Shown: positions 1 through 6,966 of the stretch, piece by piece
Position numbering within the stretch: the stretch's first letter is position 1
Layout of the letters: each line of letters opens with the position of its first letter
Translations under genes and position numbers: made by a program
The notes under the pieces: generated by a model
Databases searched by the model: none
What the model was told of the DNA's origin: nothing
Seen by the model: only the letters and a program-made list of their open reading frames with translations
NCBI GenBank assembly: GCA_017743585.1
Contig: JAGHYP010000103.1
Location: 1-9,074 of the forward strand
DNA from: Chloroflexota bacterium
GTDB taxonomy: Bacteria > Chloroflexota > Anaerolineae > Aggregatilineales > UBA2796
DNA: 9,074 bases
Direction of reading: 5' to 3'

Positions 1-550
1 GATACGCGACGCGCACAGCTCCGCTGACTCCTACCGCGCGCAGGGTGACCGTGCCTGTTGCCACTTGGAACTGTCCTGCGCCGCGTTGGATGGACGGCTC
101 GATTGAGACGCCGCTGATGCTCGGGCGGCTTGGCGTCGGCGTGCGCGGCGCGGTCGGCGTGATGATGACCGGCTGGCGCGGCACGCGCAGCGCCTGACCG
201 ACGAAGATCACGTCAGGGTTGGCGAGACAATTCGCCTGCACGAGCACCGCGACCGTTGTGCCGCTGCGCGCCGCGATGCTCGCCAAAGTGTCGCCTTGCT
301 GCACAAAGTAGATTTGCCACGCTGTGTTCGGCGTGCAGATCGGTTGCGTCGGCACGATCACAGGCAGTGGGCTGGTCACAGGACGCGGCGTCGGCGTGGC
401 AGTCACGATGATCACAGGCGGCGTGACGAGCCTGAACGGCGTTGGCGTCGGCACGGCTGAGACGCCTAGGTTGCAAGCAAGCGCCGCCAGCGCCAGCGCG
501 ATCAAACTGAGTCCGACGCGTCCATCAAAATACTTTCGAAGGTCAGTCAT
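1..550 (-). CDS. LysM-domain lipoprotein, partial (C-terminus off the left edge)
   Basis: Probable secreted, lipid-anchored peptidoglycan-binding protein; 183 codons are visible from the ATG at 550 and the frame is still open at base 1. Residues 1-25 are a short charged N-terminus plus a hydrophobic stretch ending Ala-Leu-Ala before Cys26, a plausible though not canonical lipobox. A Thr/Pro-rich linker follows (about 33-75), then one LysM domain at about 78-124, seen as the WQIYFVQQGDTL start, the SIAARSGTT helix turn, a central QAN and the closing VGQALRVP. A second Thr-Pro linker (about 127-143) leads into a Ser/Val/Gly-rich, beta-looking segment cut by the edge. LysM domains bind GlcNAc-containing glycans; the function of the missing C-terminal part is unknown. 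A GAGG ribosome-binding site lies at 562-565, 11 bases before the start. The gene follows the SDR gene by 27 bp, so they are probably co-transcribed. Confidence 0.88.
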   Translation of the reverse strand, partial: MTDLRKYFDGRVGLSLIALALAALACNLGVSAVPTPTPFRLVTPPVIIVTATPTPRPVTSPLPVIVPTQPICTPNTAWQIYFVQQGDTLASIAARSGTTVAVLVQANCLANPDVIFVGQALRVPRQPVIITPTAPRTPTPSRPSISGVSIEPSIQRGAGQFQVATGTVTLRAVGVSGAVRVAY

Positions 551-577
551 GTGCCGAAAAACCTCGTTCTAACTATT

Positions 578-1570
578 TCACAGTTGCGTAGGCGCGCTTG
601 TGCGCTGCAACCAAAGCGCTGTGCGTCTCATGCCCTCCTCGAGCGTCGTGCGCGCGCGCCAGTCCAGAAGCTCTGCCGCCTTCGCCATACTGTAGGTCGC
701 CCGATGCGTCAACATGCGCACATAGCCCGCGAGATCGAATGGCGTGCCGCGCAAGCGCGTCAAGGCGGTCACCAGCGGCGCGGCGCTCATCAAAAGCGGC
801 GCGGGCAACGTCAAGCGGTCTGATCTGCCTGCCATACGCGCGTAGTGGCCCAAGAATTCCGCCCAAGTCGGCGCAGGATCGGGCGCGGCATTGAAGACCT
901 GTCCAATTGCGTTCGGATGCTGTGCCGCACAAATGACCAAATCGCACAGATCGCCGATGTAGATCGGATGCGCGTTGCCCAGCCCGCCGTCCACCAGCGG
1001 CATCGGCAAGCGCCGACATAGCTCGTAGAGCCGCCGCGACCAGAGTTGCGAGCCCTCGCCATATACGTAGGCGGGGCGAATGATGGTGAGCGCGATTCCC
1101 GTGCGCGCCGCCTCGCGTTGCACGGCGCGCTCGCCATACGCCTTCGAGAGCGCATAAAAATCGTGCCGCGAAGGCTGCAGCGGCTGCTCCTCGCGCACCA
1201 CGCCTTGCACATTGAAGCCATAGACAGCTACCGTGCTGATGTGGATGAAGCGCGCACAGCCTGCCGCGCTGGCCGCCGCTACAGCGTTCTGCGCGCCAAG
1301 CACGTTGACGTTGTAAGTGTAAGCTGCGCTGCCGCTCATTACTGCTGCCACGTGGAAGAAAACATCGCAGCCGCGCGCCAACTCGGTCATCCGCTCGCGA
1401 TCTTGCACGTCGCCGCTGACTACTTGAGCGCCAAGCTCGGCAAGTGCAGCGCCCTTGCGCGGCGTGCGGCACATGGCGCGCACTGCTATGCCGCGCTGCA
1501 GCAAAGCTGCGCTCAGCGCCGCGCCAATGAAGCCATTTGCACCCGTCACCAGCGCCCGTTGGAAGGTCAT
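578..1570 (-). CDS. Extended SDR: NAD(P)-dependent epimerase/dehydratase family protein
   Basis: Cytosolic NAD(P)-dependent oxidoreductase or epimerase of the extended short-chain dehydrogenase family, 330 residues, a normal full length. Visible signatures are the Rossmann glycine motif GANGFIG (10-16), an acidic DV after the third strand (54-55), HVAA (73-76), the catalytic Ser/Thr at 112-113, the catalytic pair Tyr139 and Lys143 (YALSK), and RPAYVYG (about 164-170), typical of this fold. The C-terminal third is the substrate domain and does not identify the substrate. Sugar-nucleotide epimerase/dehydratases, 3-beta-hydroxysteroid-dehydrogenase-like and dihydroflavonol-reductase-like enzymes all share these motifs. 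The ATG at 1570 is the first possible start, because an in-frame TGA lies at 1577-1579; no convincing Shine-Dalgarno precedes it. It is divergent from the flippase/glycosyltransferase cassette, which hints at a role in sugar or lipid modification. The family is sure; the reaction is not. Confidence 0.93.
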   Translation of the reverse strand: MTFQRALVTGANGFIGAALSAALLQRGIAVRAMCRTPRKGAALAELGAQVVSGDVQDRERMTELARGCDVFFHVAAVMSGSAAYTYNVNVLGAQNAVAAASAAGCARFIHISTVAVYGFNVQGVVREEQPLQPSRHDFYALSKAYGERAVQREAARTGIALTIIRPAYVYGEGSQLWSRRLYELCRRLPMPLVDGGLGNAHPIYIGDLCDLVICAAQHPNAIGQVFNAAPDPAPTWAEFLGHYARMAGRSDRLTLPAPLLMSAAPLVTALTRLRGTPFDLAGYVRMLTHRATYSMAKAAELLDWRARTTLEEGMRRTALWLQRTSAPTQL

Positions 1571-1604
1571 CTTGCGTCACGCCACACTTGCCAACGTCGC
1601 TTTA

Positions 1605-1610
1605 AGTTTA
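1605..1610 (-). promoter_or_regulatory. Candidate -10 element for the SDR-LysM transcription unit
   Basis: On the minus strand the sequence reads TGGTAAACT, an extended -10 (TGn followed by TAAACT) lying 35 bases before the SDR start codon. No good -35 hexamer is seen at the usual spacing. The call rests on pattern and position only. Confidence 0.35.
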
Positions 1611-1666
1611 CCACAAACCGCTGCTCCCCTGCGTAGCATTCCCGCCTGCGGAAAGAGGTGCGGACC

Positions 1667-1675
1667 TGTTAAAAT
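1667..1675 (+). promoter_or_regulatory. Candidate extended -10 promoter (upstream of two) for the flippase cassette
   Basis: TGTTAAAAT is a TGn-TAAAAT extended -10 element on the plus strand, about 115 bases before the start codon at 1790. No recognisable -35 box lies 16-18 bases upstream. It may act in tandem with the similar element at 1698-1706. Confidence 0.35.
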
Positions 1676-1697
1676 GCAGCCGAGTTAGCGCAGCGCG

Positions 1698-1706
1698 TGG
1701 TACAAT
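1698..1706 (+). promoter_or_regulatory. Candidate extended -10 promoter (proximal) for the flippase cassette
   Basis: TGGTACAAT matches the extended -10 form TGnTATAAT with one mismatch. The expected transcription start is near 1713, giving a leader of about 77 bases before the start at 1790. The hexamer 17 bases upstream does not resemble TTGACA, so the extended element would have to carry recognition. Confidence 0.45.
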
Positions 1707-1741
1707 GGCTCAGCTGGGCCTTAGCCGAGTGAGCCCCTCAC
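1707..1741 (+). other. Leader-region inverted repeat with two alternative hairpins
   Basis: GGCTCA (1707-1712) and TGAGCC (1730-1735) form a perfect 6-bp inverted repeat. Inside it, CT (1714-1715) can pair with AG (1728-1729), and GGC (1717-1719) with GCC (1724-1726) around a CTTA loop. A mutually exclusive hairpin pairs GTGAG (1729-1733) with CTCAC (1737-1741) around CCC. The element lies between the -10 candidates and the flippase start codon. No T-run follows, so it is not a standard terminator, and it matches no riboswitch I recognise. If transcription starts near 1713, only the second hairpin would be complete in the RNA. Confidence 0.35.
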
Positions 1742-1789
1742 GGGCGAAGTGTGTAGGTATGGCGGGATTTTCACGATGAGGCATGGCGA

Positions 1790-2845
1790 ATGAAGCGCGC
1801 GCAGAACGTGCTTTTGGGTGTGGTCATCAGCGCGGCGACGCTTGCCTACGCGCTGAGCGGCAACGATCTCTCGAAGATCGGCGATGAGTTGGCAGGCGGG
1901 CGTTACCTGTGGGCGATCCCTTGCGGGCTGCTGATCGCGCTCGGGCTCTGGTTTCGCGCTCTGCGCTGGCGCTTCCTGCTCAACGAGCGCATCACGCCGA
2001 TGCACAGCTTTCACATCACAAACATCAGCTATTTTTTGAACGCTTGGCTGCCTTTGCGGCTTGGCGAGGTAGCGCGCGCTTACTTGGTCACGCGCCTGAA
2101 GCCGCCGATCTCGTTATTCACTGCGCTCAGCAGCGTGGTCGTCGAGCGGCTGATCGATCTGCTGGCAGTGGTCGTTTTGGTGGTGCTAGCGGTGCAACTG
2201 ACCGACGTGCCGAGCGAGGTGCAACTCAGCGCGCAGCTAATCGGGGCTTCCTCAGCGCTCGGAATGCTGGTGCTGGCGTTTTTTGCGGCGCGGCGGCACG
2301 TGGCGCGCGCCATTGTGCATTTCTTCCTGAGCTTTTTGCCTTTTCTAGAGCGGCTGGGCGTGCGCGGCCTCGCTGACAAAGCCCTAGACGGCATCGCGCC
2401 GCTCGGCTCAGCGCGCGGGGTGAGCTACTCGCTGTGGTGGTCGCTGTGGGCGTGGGCGACGTCGGTCGTGGCAGGCTATGTGCTGCTCTTCGCGTTCTAC
2501 GATCAGCCGAATTGGGCGGCGGCGCTCTTGATGATCGCGGCAGCGGCGTTGGCAATCGCCCTGCCAGCGGTGCCGGGCAGCGTCGGCCCATTCGAGGCCG
2601 CGATCATCGTCGGCTTGCAGCTGAGCGGCATGGTTGATCCTGCCAATGGCCTGCCGCAAGAGCGCGCCTTCGCCTTCGCCGTTGTCCTGCACTTGGTGAA
2701 CGCTGCCTGCTATGTGATTCTGGGCTATCTAGGCTTGCTGCAAGAGCGCGTCTCGCTCGGCGAGGTATTCCGCGTGGCGCGCGATGCCATTGCGCGCAAG
2801 CCTGCCGCCGATGCCGCGCTCAAAACGCCCACTGCAGAAGGATGA
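1790..2845 (+). CDS. Flippase-like membrane protein, YbhN/AglD/LPG_synthase_TM (UPF0104) family
   Basis: Polytopic inner-membrane protein of 351 residues from the family that includes the transmembrane domain of lysylphosphatidylglycerol synthase and flippase-like proteins linked to lipid or lipid-linked-sugar handling. Hydrophobic segments are visible at about 7-22, 39-57, 124-136, 149-166, 214-234, 243-260 and 292-316. Family hallmarks are NAWLPLRLGEVAR (83-95), VVERLIDLLA (116-125) and PAVPGSVGPFE (258-268). There is no C-terminal soluble aminoacyl-transferase domain, so it is not a complete MprF-type LPG synthase. The ATG at 1790 is preceded by GAGG (1778-1781) at 8-base spacing; the ATGs at 1776 and 1783 are in other frames. 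It overlaps the following glycosyltransferase start by four bases (ATGA), so the two are probably translationally coupled. The family is clear; transport of a lipid-linked glycan is inferred from context. Confidence 0.93.
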   Translation: MKRAQNVLLGVVISAATLAYALSGNDLSKIGDELAGGRYLWAIPCGLLIALGLWFRALRWRFLLNERITPMHSFHITNISYFLNAWLPLRLGEVARAYLVTRLKPPISLFTALSSVVVERLIDLLAVVVLVVLAVQLTDVPSEVQLSAQLIGASSALGMLVLAFFAARRHVARAIVHFFLSFLPFLERLGVRGLADKALDGIAPLGSARGVSYSLWWSLWAWATSVVAGYVLLFAFYDQPNWAAALLMIAAAALAIALPAVPGSVGPFEAAIIVGLQLSGMVDPANGLPQERAFAFAVVLHLVNAACYVILGYLGLLQERVSLGEVFRVARDAIARKPAADAALKTPTAEG

Positions 2846-4056
2846 ACGCTGAAGTGTCTGACGCTGCTGAACAACGTCCGCTCAGAATCTTGATCAGTTT
2901 GCTCTATTACGTGCCGCACTACACGGGCTACACCATTCATGTGCAAGATGTAGCGGAAGCGCTCGCCGCGCGCGGACATGAAGTGACCGTGCTCTGCGCA
3001 CGTCACAGCCTTGACCTGCCGCGCGATGAGACCATCAACGGCGTGCGTATTGTGCGCCTCTGGGCGCCGATCAAGGTCAGCCGCGCGATGATCATGCCGT
3101 TTTATCCGATCGCGCTCTATGCTTTCATGCGGCAATACGACCTGATCTTCGCCAACACGCCGATGTTCGAGACGTGGATGGTCGCCCTCATCGCCGCGCT
3201 GACGGGCAAAAATGTGGTCAACACGCACCACGGCGACCTGATCCTGCCGCCCGGCCTCAAGAATCGGTTCATCCAATTCGTCACCTTCCAGCTGTATAAG
3301 ATCATGGCGCGCAAGGCATATTGCATCATCGCCTATAGCCAAGATTATGCTGATCACAGCTATTATTTGCGTCCGTATATGCACAAAGTCGTGCCGAATT
3401 ATCCGCCTGTGCGCATTCCGCAGCCGAATCTTGAGCGCGCCCGCGAGCTGCGCGCGCAATGGCAGAAAGACGGCGGCCCGCTGATCGGCTATTCAGGCAG
3501 ATTCGTGCAGGAAAAGCGACCTGATATCTTGATCCGCGCTCTAGAAGTCGTTAATCGCAAGTATCCGAATGCGCGGATCGTCTTCGCGGGTCAGTACAAC
3601 ATCCCCTATGAGGATACTTGGCAGCGTCACCAAGATTTGGTGCAGAAGTATCGCGATCAGCTGATCTTCTTGGGCATTATCACCAGCCGCGAAGCGCTCG
3701 CCAACTTCTACGCCGCGCTGGACGTGATGGTGCTGCCGAGCGATACCGAATGCTTCGCGCTGGCGCAAGTCGAGGCGATGCTGTGCGGCACGCCTGTGGT
3801 GATGAGCGATACGCCGGGCGGCCGAGTGCCAGTCACAGTCACGGGCATGGGCAAAATTGTGCCGCGCGGCAATTGGCGCGCCTTTGGCGAGGCGATCTGC
3901 GAGGTGATCGAGAATCGCGAGCGCTACCTGAGGCCGCGCAGCGAGATCGAGGCGATTTTCAACTTCCAGCGCACCATTGATACTTACGAGCGCATTTTCC
4001 GCGAGGCGGCGCAGCAAAGCCGCGTCAAACGCTCCGGTCAAACGCACAAACGGTGA
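2842..4056 (+). CDS. GT4-type glycosyltransferase (GT-B fold)
   Basis: Probable cytosolic, membrane-associated glycosyltransferase of family GT4, 404 residues, that moves a sugar from a nucleotide-sugar donor to an unknown acceptor. The N-terminal acceptor domain starts at about residue 14, with a hydrophobic first strand, the glycine-containing loop near 29, and a helix ending in RGHEVTVL (44-51). The C-terminal donor domain starts near 213 with GYSGRFVQEKRPDIL (216-230), where Arg220 and Lys225 are the usual donor-phosphate contacts. The retaining-GT4 EX7E motif is intact as Glu303 and Glu311 (ECFALAQVE), followed by AMLCGTPVV. There is no signal peptide. The start overlaps the flippase stop as ATGA; the AGAAGG at 2836-2841 directly abuts the start codon, too close for a normal ribosome-binding site, so coupled re-initiation is likely. 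Sugar and acceptor cannot be told from sequence. Confidence 0.95.
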   Translation: MNAEVSDAAEQRPLRILISLLYYVPHYTGYTIHVQDVAEALAARGHEVTVLCARHSLDLPRDETINGVRIVRLWAPIKVSRAMIMPFYPIALYAFMRQYDLIFANTPMFETWMVALIAALTGKNVVNTHHGDLILPPGLKNRFIQFVTFQLYKIMARKAYCIIAYSQDYADHSYYLRPYMHKVVPNYPPVRIPQPNLERARELRAQWQKDGGPLIGYSGRFVQEKRPDILIRALEVVNRKYPNARIVFAGQYNIPYEDTWQRHQDLVQKYRDQLIFLGIITSREALANFYAALDVMVLPSDTECFALAQVEAMLCGTPVVMSDTPGGRVPVTVTGMGKIVPRGNWRAFGEAICEVIENRERYLRPRSEIEAIFNFQRTIDTYERIFREAAQQSRVKRSGQTHKR

Positions 4057-4072
4057 GGACGCTTGAGCGACC

Positions 4073-4921
4073 ATGCTGGACGAGGCGACATTTCTGCGCT
4101 TGACGCGCAATGAAGCCGATATGGCGTTCAAAAAGCGCGTCCGCTGTGTTTTTGAGTGGCTGCAGCCGACCGATGAAAAAGTCATCCTCGATTGCGGCTG
4201 CGGACGCGGCTTCTACTTGAACATAATTCGCGCTGTGAGCGCGTGCAAGCTCTACGGCCTAGAGGTGGACGCGGCGATCATCGCCAAGGCGCGGCGCAAT
4301 CTAGCGCACCTGCCTGACATTGCGCTCGTGCAAGCCAGCATCTATGAGCAGCCGTTTGGCGAGGCACAGTTCGACGGCGTGATTCTCTCCGAAGTGCTGG
4401 AACACATCGAGGATGACGTGCGCGGCTTGCGCGAGGTCTACCGCGTGCTGAAGCCGGGCGGCGTGGTTGCGATCACAGTGCCAAACGCCAATTACCCATT
4501 TTGGTGGGACCCGATCAACAAGTCGCTAGAAGCGCTCGGCCTGCCGCCGATCAAGCGCGGCGTGTTCGCAGGCATCTGGGCGAATCACGTGCGGCTATAC
4601 ACCAAAGCGCAGCTGCGCCAAGTTGTGGAAGCGGCAGGCTTCATCGTGGAAGAAGAGCGCGCTTTCACGCACTATTGCTTCCCGTTCATCCACAACTTGG
4701 TCTATGGCTTCGGAAAGCCGCTTTTGGAGAGCGGCGTGTTGCCTGAGCGCTTGGCGCGCGCTGCTGATCGCACAGCGTTCGATCAGAACGACGGCAGCCT
4801 GCTCAATCCGATCAACCTCGGCTTGGCGATCCTGAACTGGTTTGACCGTCCGAATCGCTTGGACGAGCCCGACGGGCGCGCAACGGTCAACTTGGCGCTC
4901 AAGGCGCGCAAGCCGTCCTAG
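4073..4921 (+). CDS. Class I SAM-dependent methyltransferase
   Basis: Soluble methyltransferase of 282 residues with a Rossmann-like fold. Motif I is DCGCGRG (40-46), the ribose-binding acidic residue is Glu64 in YGLEVD, the post-II region is FDGVILSEVLEHI (100-112), and motif III is the VLKPGGVVAITVPN stretch from 125. This pattern is the Methyltransf_11/25 type, common in O- or C-methylation of small molecules, sugars and lipids. The C-terminal region (about 145-250) is rich in aromatic residues and may form the acceptor pocket. The ATG at 4073 is the first available start, because an in-frame TGA lies at 4064-4066. The only Shine-Dalgarno-like run, GAGG at 4055-4058, is 14 bases away, so initiation may depend on coupling to the glycosyltransferase 16 bp upstream. 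It probably methylates the glycosyltransferase product or a precursor, by context only. It ends on a CTAG shared with the convergent SET gene. Confidence 0.93.
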   Translation: MLDEATFLRLTRNEADMAFKKRVRCVFEWLQPTDEKVILDCGCGRGFYLNIIRAVSACKLYGLEVDAAIIAKARRNLAHLPDIALVQASIYEQPFGEAQFDGVILSEVLEHIEDDVRGLREVYRVLKPGGVVAITVPNANYPFWWDPINKSLEALGLPPIKRGVFAGIWANHVRLYTKAQLRQVVEAAGFIVEEERAFTHYCFPFIHNLVYGFGKPLLESGVLPERLARAADRTAFDQNDGSLLNPINLGLAILNWFDRPNRLDEPDGRATVNLALKARKPS

Positions 4922-5451
4922 CTGCTCTCGCCGTTCAGCCGAGCGATGCGGCGCTGCAGGTATGGCGAGAAGTAACCTTGATAGCGCTGCTGCAGCTCAG
5001 GAATGCGCCAATCGTCGCCTGTGATCACGCCGCGACAGTTCGGCTGCCCGCACAGGCAAGTCATGCGGAATTCGGGATCGCCATCGCTCATAGCGTAATC
5101 GAAGCAGACTTCTTCGCCTGCTGCGATATCGCGCAGCGCGACCAACGCGATCTGTCCTTGCAATCCCGCGTTTGGATTGCATGAGTGATTGACGCAATCC
5201 GCCAGATCGTCCAACATACCGGGGGTCAAGTACAGGTCTTCTTCCACTTGAATTGAGCGCTGCTGCGCGATCTCAGGCAATGTGCGCAGCGTTGCTGTGT
5301 CCACGACAATTCCGCCCCAGACGACCAGCAGCGTGCCTTTGGCAATCGGCGCGGTCGCTACCAGCGTGTAGCCTGTGCTTTCGGTCAGCTTTCTCTCAAG
5401 ATGTGGATGACTCCATGCCACACGCCGCGCTGTGATCGAGGTATCCGCCAT
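4918..5451 (-). CDS. SET-domain protein (putative protein-lysine methyltransferase)
   Basis: Small stand-alone SET-domain protein, 177 residues, expected to transfer methyl groups from SAM to lysine side chains. The SET core starts near 27 with GYTLVATAPIAKGTLLVVWGG (the usual G-x-G strand reads GYTL here). The SAM-binding, knot-forming NHSCNPN is at 88-94, the I..GEE turn at 109-114, and the catalytic Tyr119 in FDY. A post-SET zinc motif CLCGQPNC (Cys132, Cys134, Cys139) is present, and Cys91 could give the fourth ligand, so all core elements look intact. There is no pre-SET region or partner domain. The ATG at 5451 is preceded by a good AAAGGA at 5460-5465, 8 bases away. It lies 21 bp after xseB on the same strand and so is probably in the xse operon. 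Its target protein is unknown. Methylation of a ribosomal protein, a nucleoid protein or a nuclease subunit are all possible. Confidence 0.92.
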   Translation of the reverse strand: MADTSITARRVAWSHPHLERKLTESTGYTLVATAPIAKGTLLVVWGGIVVDTATLRTLPEIAQQRSIQVEEDLYLTPGMLDDLADCVNHSCNPNAGLQGQIALVALRDIAAGEEVCFDYAMSDGDPEFRMTCLCGQPNCRGVITGDDWRIPELQQRYQGYFSPYLQRRIARLNGESS

Positions 5452-5472
5452 GCGATCAATCCTTTGTCGGCA

Positions 5473-5706
5473 TCAGAAATCGAGCGTATCGGCGTTGAGT
5501 GTTTCAGGCGCTTGCGTCTCAAGGCGCTGCACGCGCAGCTGCGCTGACTCCAGCTTGCGCTGGCAGAAGGCGAGCAAGGCGCGTCCGCGCTCGTAGAGCG
5601 CTAACGACTCATCAAGGCTGAGCGCGCCGCGCTCCAGCTGATCGACGATCTGGCTAAGCCGCTGATAGGCTTCCTCAAAGGTTTGAATAGCAGTCTGTTC
5701 GCTCAT
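5473..5706 (-). CDS. xseB: Exodeoxyribonuclease VII small subunit
   Basis: Small subunit of exodeoxyribonuclease VII, 77 residues, the usual length. It binds several copies to the large subunit, and the complex degrades single-stranded DNA to oligonucleotides in both directions in the cytosol. The whole chain fits the family helical-hairpin pattern: TFEEAYQRLSQIVDQLERG (9-27), then LSLDESLALYERG (29-41), then a second helix with CQRKLESAQLRVQRLE (48-63). The start codon overlaps the xseA stop as ATGA (5703-5706), a frequent arrangement that helps set subunit ratio by translational coupling. It is followed 21 bp later by the SET-domain gene. Confidence 0.97.
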   Translation of the reverse strand: MSEQTAIQTFEEAYQRLSQIVDQLERGALSLDESLALYERGRALLAFCQRKLESAQLRVQRLETQAPETLNADTLDF

Positions 5707-6926
5707 GATCCATTGCTCTCAGCTCGCAAAGTGCGCTGTTGCACGCGCACGCGCAGGTGACCATCTGCCAATTGTACGTCAAGCTCAGCGTTTGGCATGG
5801 CCTGCGCTGCGCTCGTGATCGGCTGCCCTGTAGCCGGATCGCTGAGCCACGCGTAGCCGCGCGCCAACAGAGCGAGCGGATTGGCACGCTCTAGCGCGCG
5901 CGCCTGAGCGTTCAGCTGCTCGGTAGCGCGTTCTATTCGCGCTCGCACGGCGCGTTCTAGGCGTTGGCTCAGCGCGTCAAGACGCTGCAGCTCGCCCTCA
6001 AGGCGCGGGCGCGGCGAGACGAGCCTGAGCTTGTGCGCCATGTTTTCCAGTAGCGCCTGCAGGCTTTGAAGATGGCTTTGCAGCGCCCGTCTCATGCGCT
6101 CGGCGCTCTGCGCCAGCTCAGCGCGCAACACGGCGATATCAGGCGTGGCGATCTCGGCGGCGGCTGAAGGCGTCGGCGCGCGCTGATCGGACGCGCCATC
6201 CGCCAGCGTCAGGTCGATCTCGTGTCCGATGCCTGTGACCACAGGCGCGCGCGTCGCGCGCAAGGCGCGCGCCAGTTGCTCATCGTTGAAGCACCACAAG
6301 TCCTCAGCGCTGCCGCCGCCGCGCACCAGCAGGATCACGTCCACGCCGAGCGCATCCACGCGCTGCAAGGCTGCCACGATCTGCGGCGGCGCGTCGTTGC
6401 CCTGCACAGGAGTGTGACTCAGCCAGACTTCTGCGAGCGGATAACGACGGCGCAGCACGTTGCACACATCTTGAAAGGCGGCGGCGCTCTCTGAAGTGAC
6501 CACGCCGATGCGCTCAGGGAAGCGCGGCAGCGGGCGCTTCAGCTCAGCCCTGAACAGGCCTTCCGCTTCCAATTTTGCCCACAGGGCGCGGAATTGCGCG
6601 CTCAGATCGCCCTGTGCCTCAGCCAACTGCACGGCATCGGCATACAGCTGATACAGTCCGCCTTGCTCATAGACGCCGATCTTGCCGTGCGCAAGGATTT
6701 GCTCGCCATTGCTGGGCATGTGGCTCAGGCGTTGCGCTTTGTCGCGCCAGATCACCACGCGCAGCTCGGAGAATGCATCTTTGAGCGTGAAATACAAGTG
6801 TCCGCTGCTCTGCGCGCGCAAATTCGAGACTTCGCCTTTCACCCAGATATCTTGGAGCGGCGCGTCGCGCTCGATCAGGCGGCGCAGGTAGGCGTTCAAA
6901 ACGCTGACCTTGAAAACTTCAGACAC
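5703..6926 (-). CDS. xseA: Exodeoxyribonuclease VII large subunit
   Basis: Catalytic subunit of exodeoxyribonuclease VII, 407 residues, normal for the family. The N-terminal OB-fold DNA-binding domain covers about 4-105 (IWVKGEVSNLRAQSSGHLYFTLKD at 27-50). The nuclease domain starts at about 125 with FPERIGVVTSESAAAFQD (136-153). It carries the conserved LLVRGGGSAEDLWCFND (199-215), VVTGIGHEIDLTLAD (229-243) and SDQRAPTPSAAAE (246-258); the Arg, His and Asp of these blocks are the expected catalytic residues. A coiled-coil region (about 265-365) and the LARGYAWLSD C-terminal block follow. The start is GTG at 6926: an in-frame TGA at 6933-6935 excludes any earlier start. Only a weak GTGAG-like ribosome-binding site precedes it. 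It is first in an xseA-xseB-SET operon. No strong minus-strand promoter is evident just upstream. Confidence 0.97.
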   Translation of the reverse strand: MSEVFKVSVLNAYLRRLIERDAPLQDIWVKGEVSNLRAQSSGHLYFTLKDAFSELRVVIWRDKAQRLSHMPSNGEQILAHGKIGVYEQGGLYQLYADAVQLAEAQGDLSAQFRALWAKLEAEGLFRAELKRPLPRFPERIGVVTSESAAAFQDVCNVLRRRYPLAEVWLSHTPVQGNDAPPQIVAALQRVDALGVDVILLVRGGGSAEDLWCFNDEQLARALRATRAPVVTGIGHEIDLTLADGASDQRAPTPSAAAEIATPDIAVLRAELAQSAERMRRALQSHLQSLQALLENMAHKLRLVSPRPRLEGELQRLDALSQRLERAVRARIERATEQLNAQARALERANPLALLARGYAWLSDPATGQPITSAAQAMPNAELDVQLADGHLRVRVQQRTLRAESNGS

Positions 6927-6966
6927 GGCAGCTCACTTTCGTCGCTACTCGCACGAGACTAGCCTA

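Noticed and set aside
324..572. Plus-strand 82-codon Gly/Val-rich frame
   Set aside because: It is the antisense shadow of the Thr-Pro-rich linker of the LysM lipoprotein, whose lipobox and LysM domain support the minus strand.
573..1580. 335-codon minus-strand frame almost fully overlapping the SDR gene
   Set aside because: It is offset from the SDR frame, Arg/Ala/His-rich and has no domain logic, while the SDR frame carries every family motif. Long open shadow frames are expected in this GC-rich, GCGC-rich DNA.
1046..1636. 196-codon plus-strand frame over the SDR gene
   Set aside because: It is antisense to the SDR, low in motif content, with no ribosome-binding site or promoter logic.
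1676..1789. Possible tRNA or known riboswitch (GGCTCAGCTGG resembles a D-arm)
   Set aside because: No acceptor stem, anticodon arm or T-arm (GGTTCGA-like) can be paired, and none of the riboswitch cores I know is present.
2725..3459. 244-codon antisense frame over the flippase end and glycosyltransferase start
   Set aside because: The opposite strand encodes two well-supported proteins with clear motifs; the antisense product is Arg/His/Asp-rich with no recognisable features.
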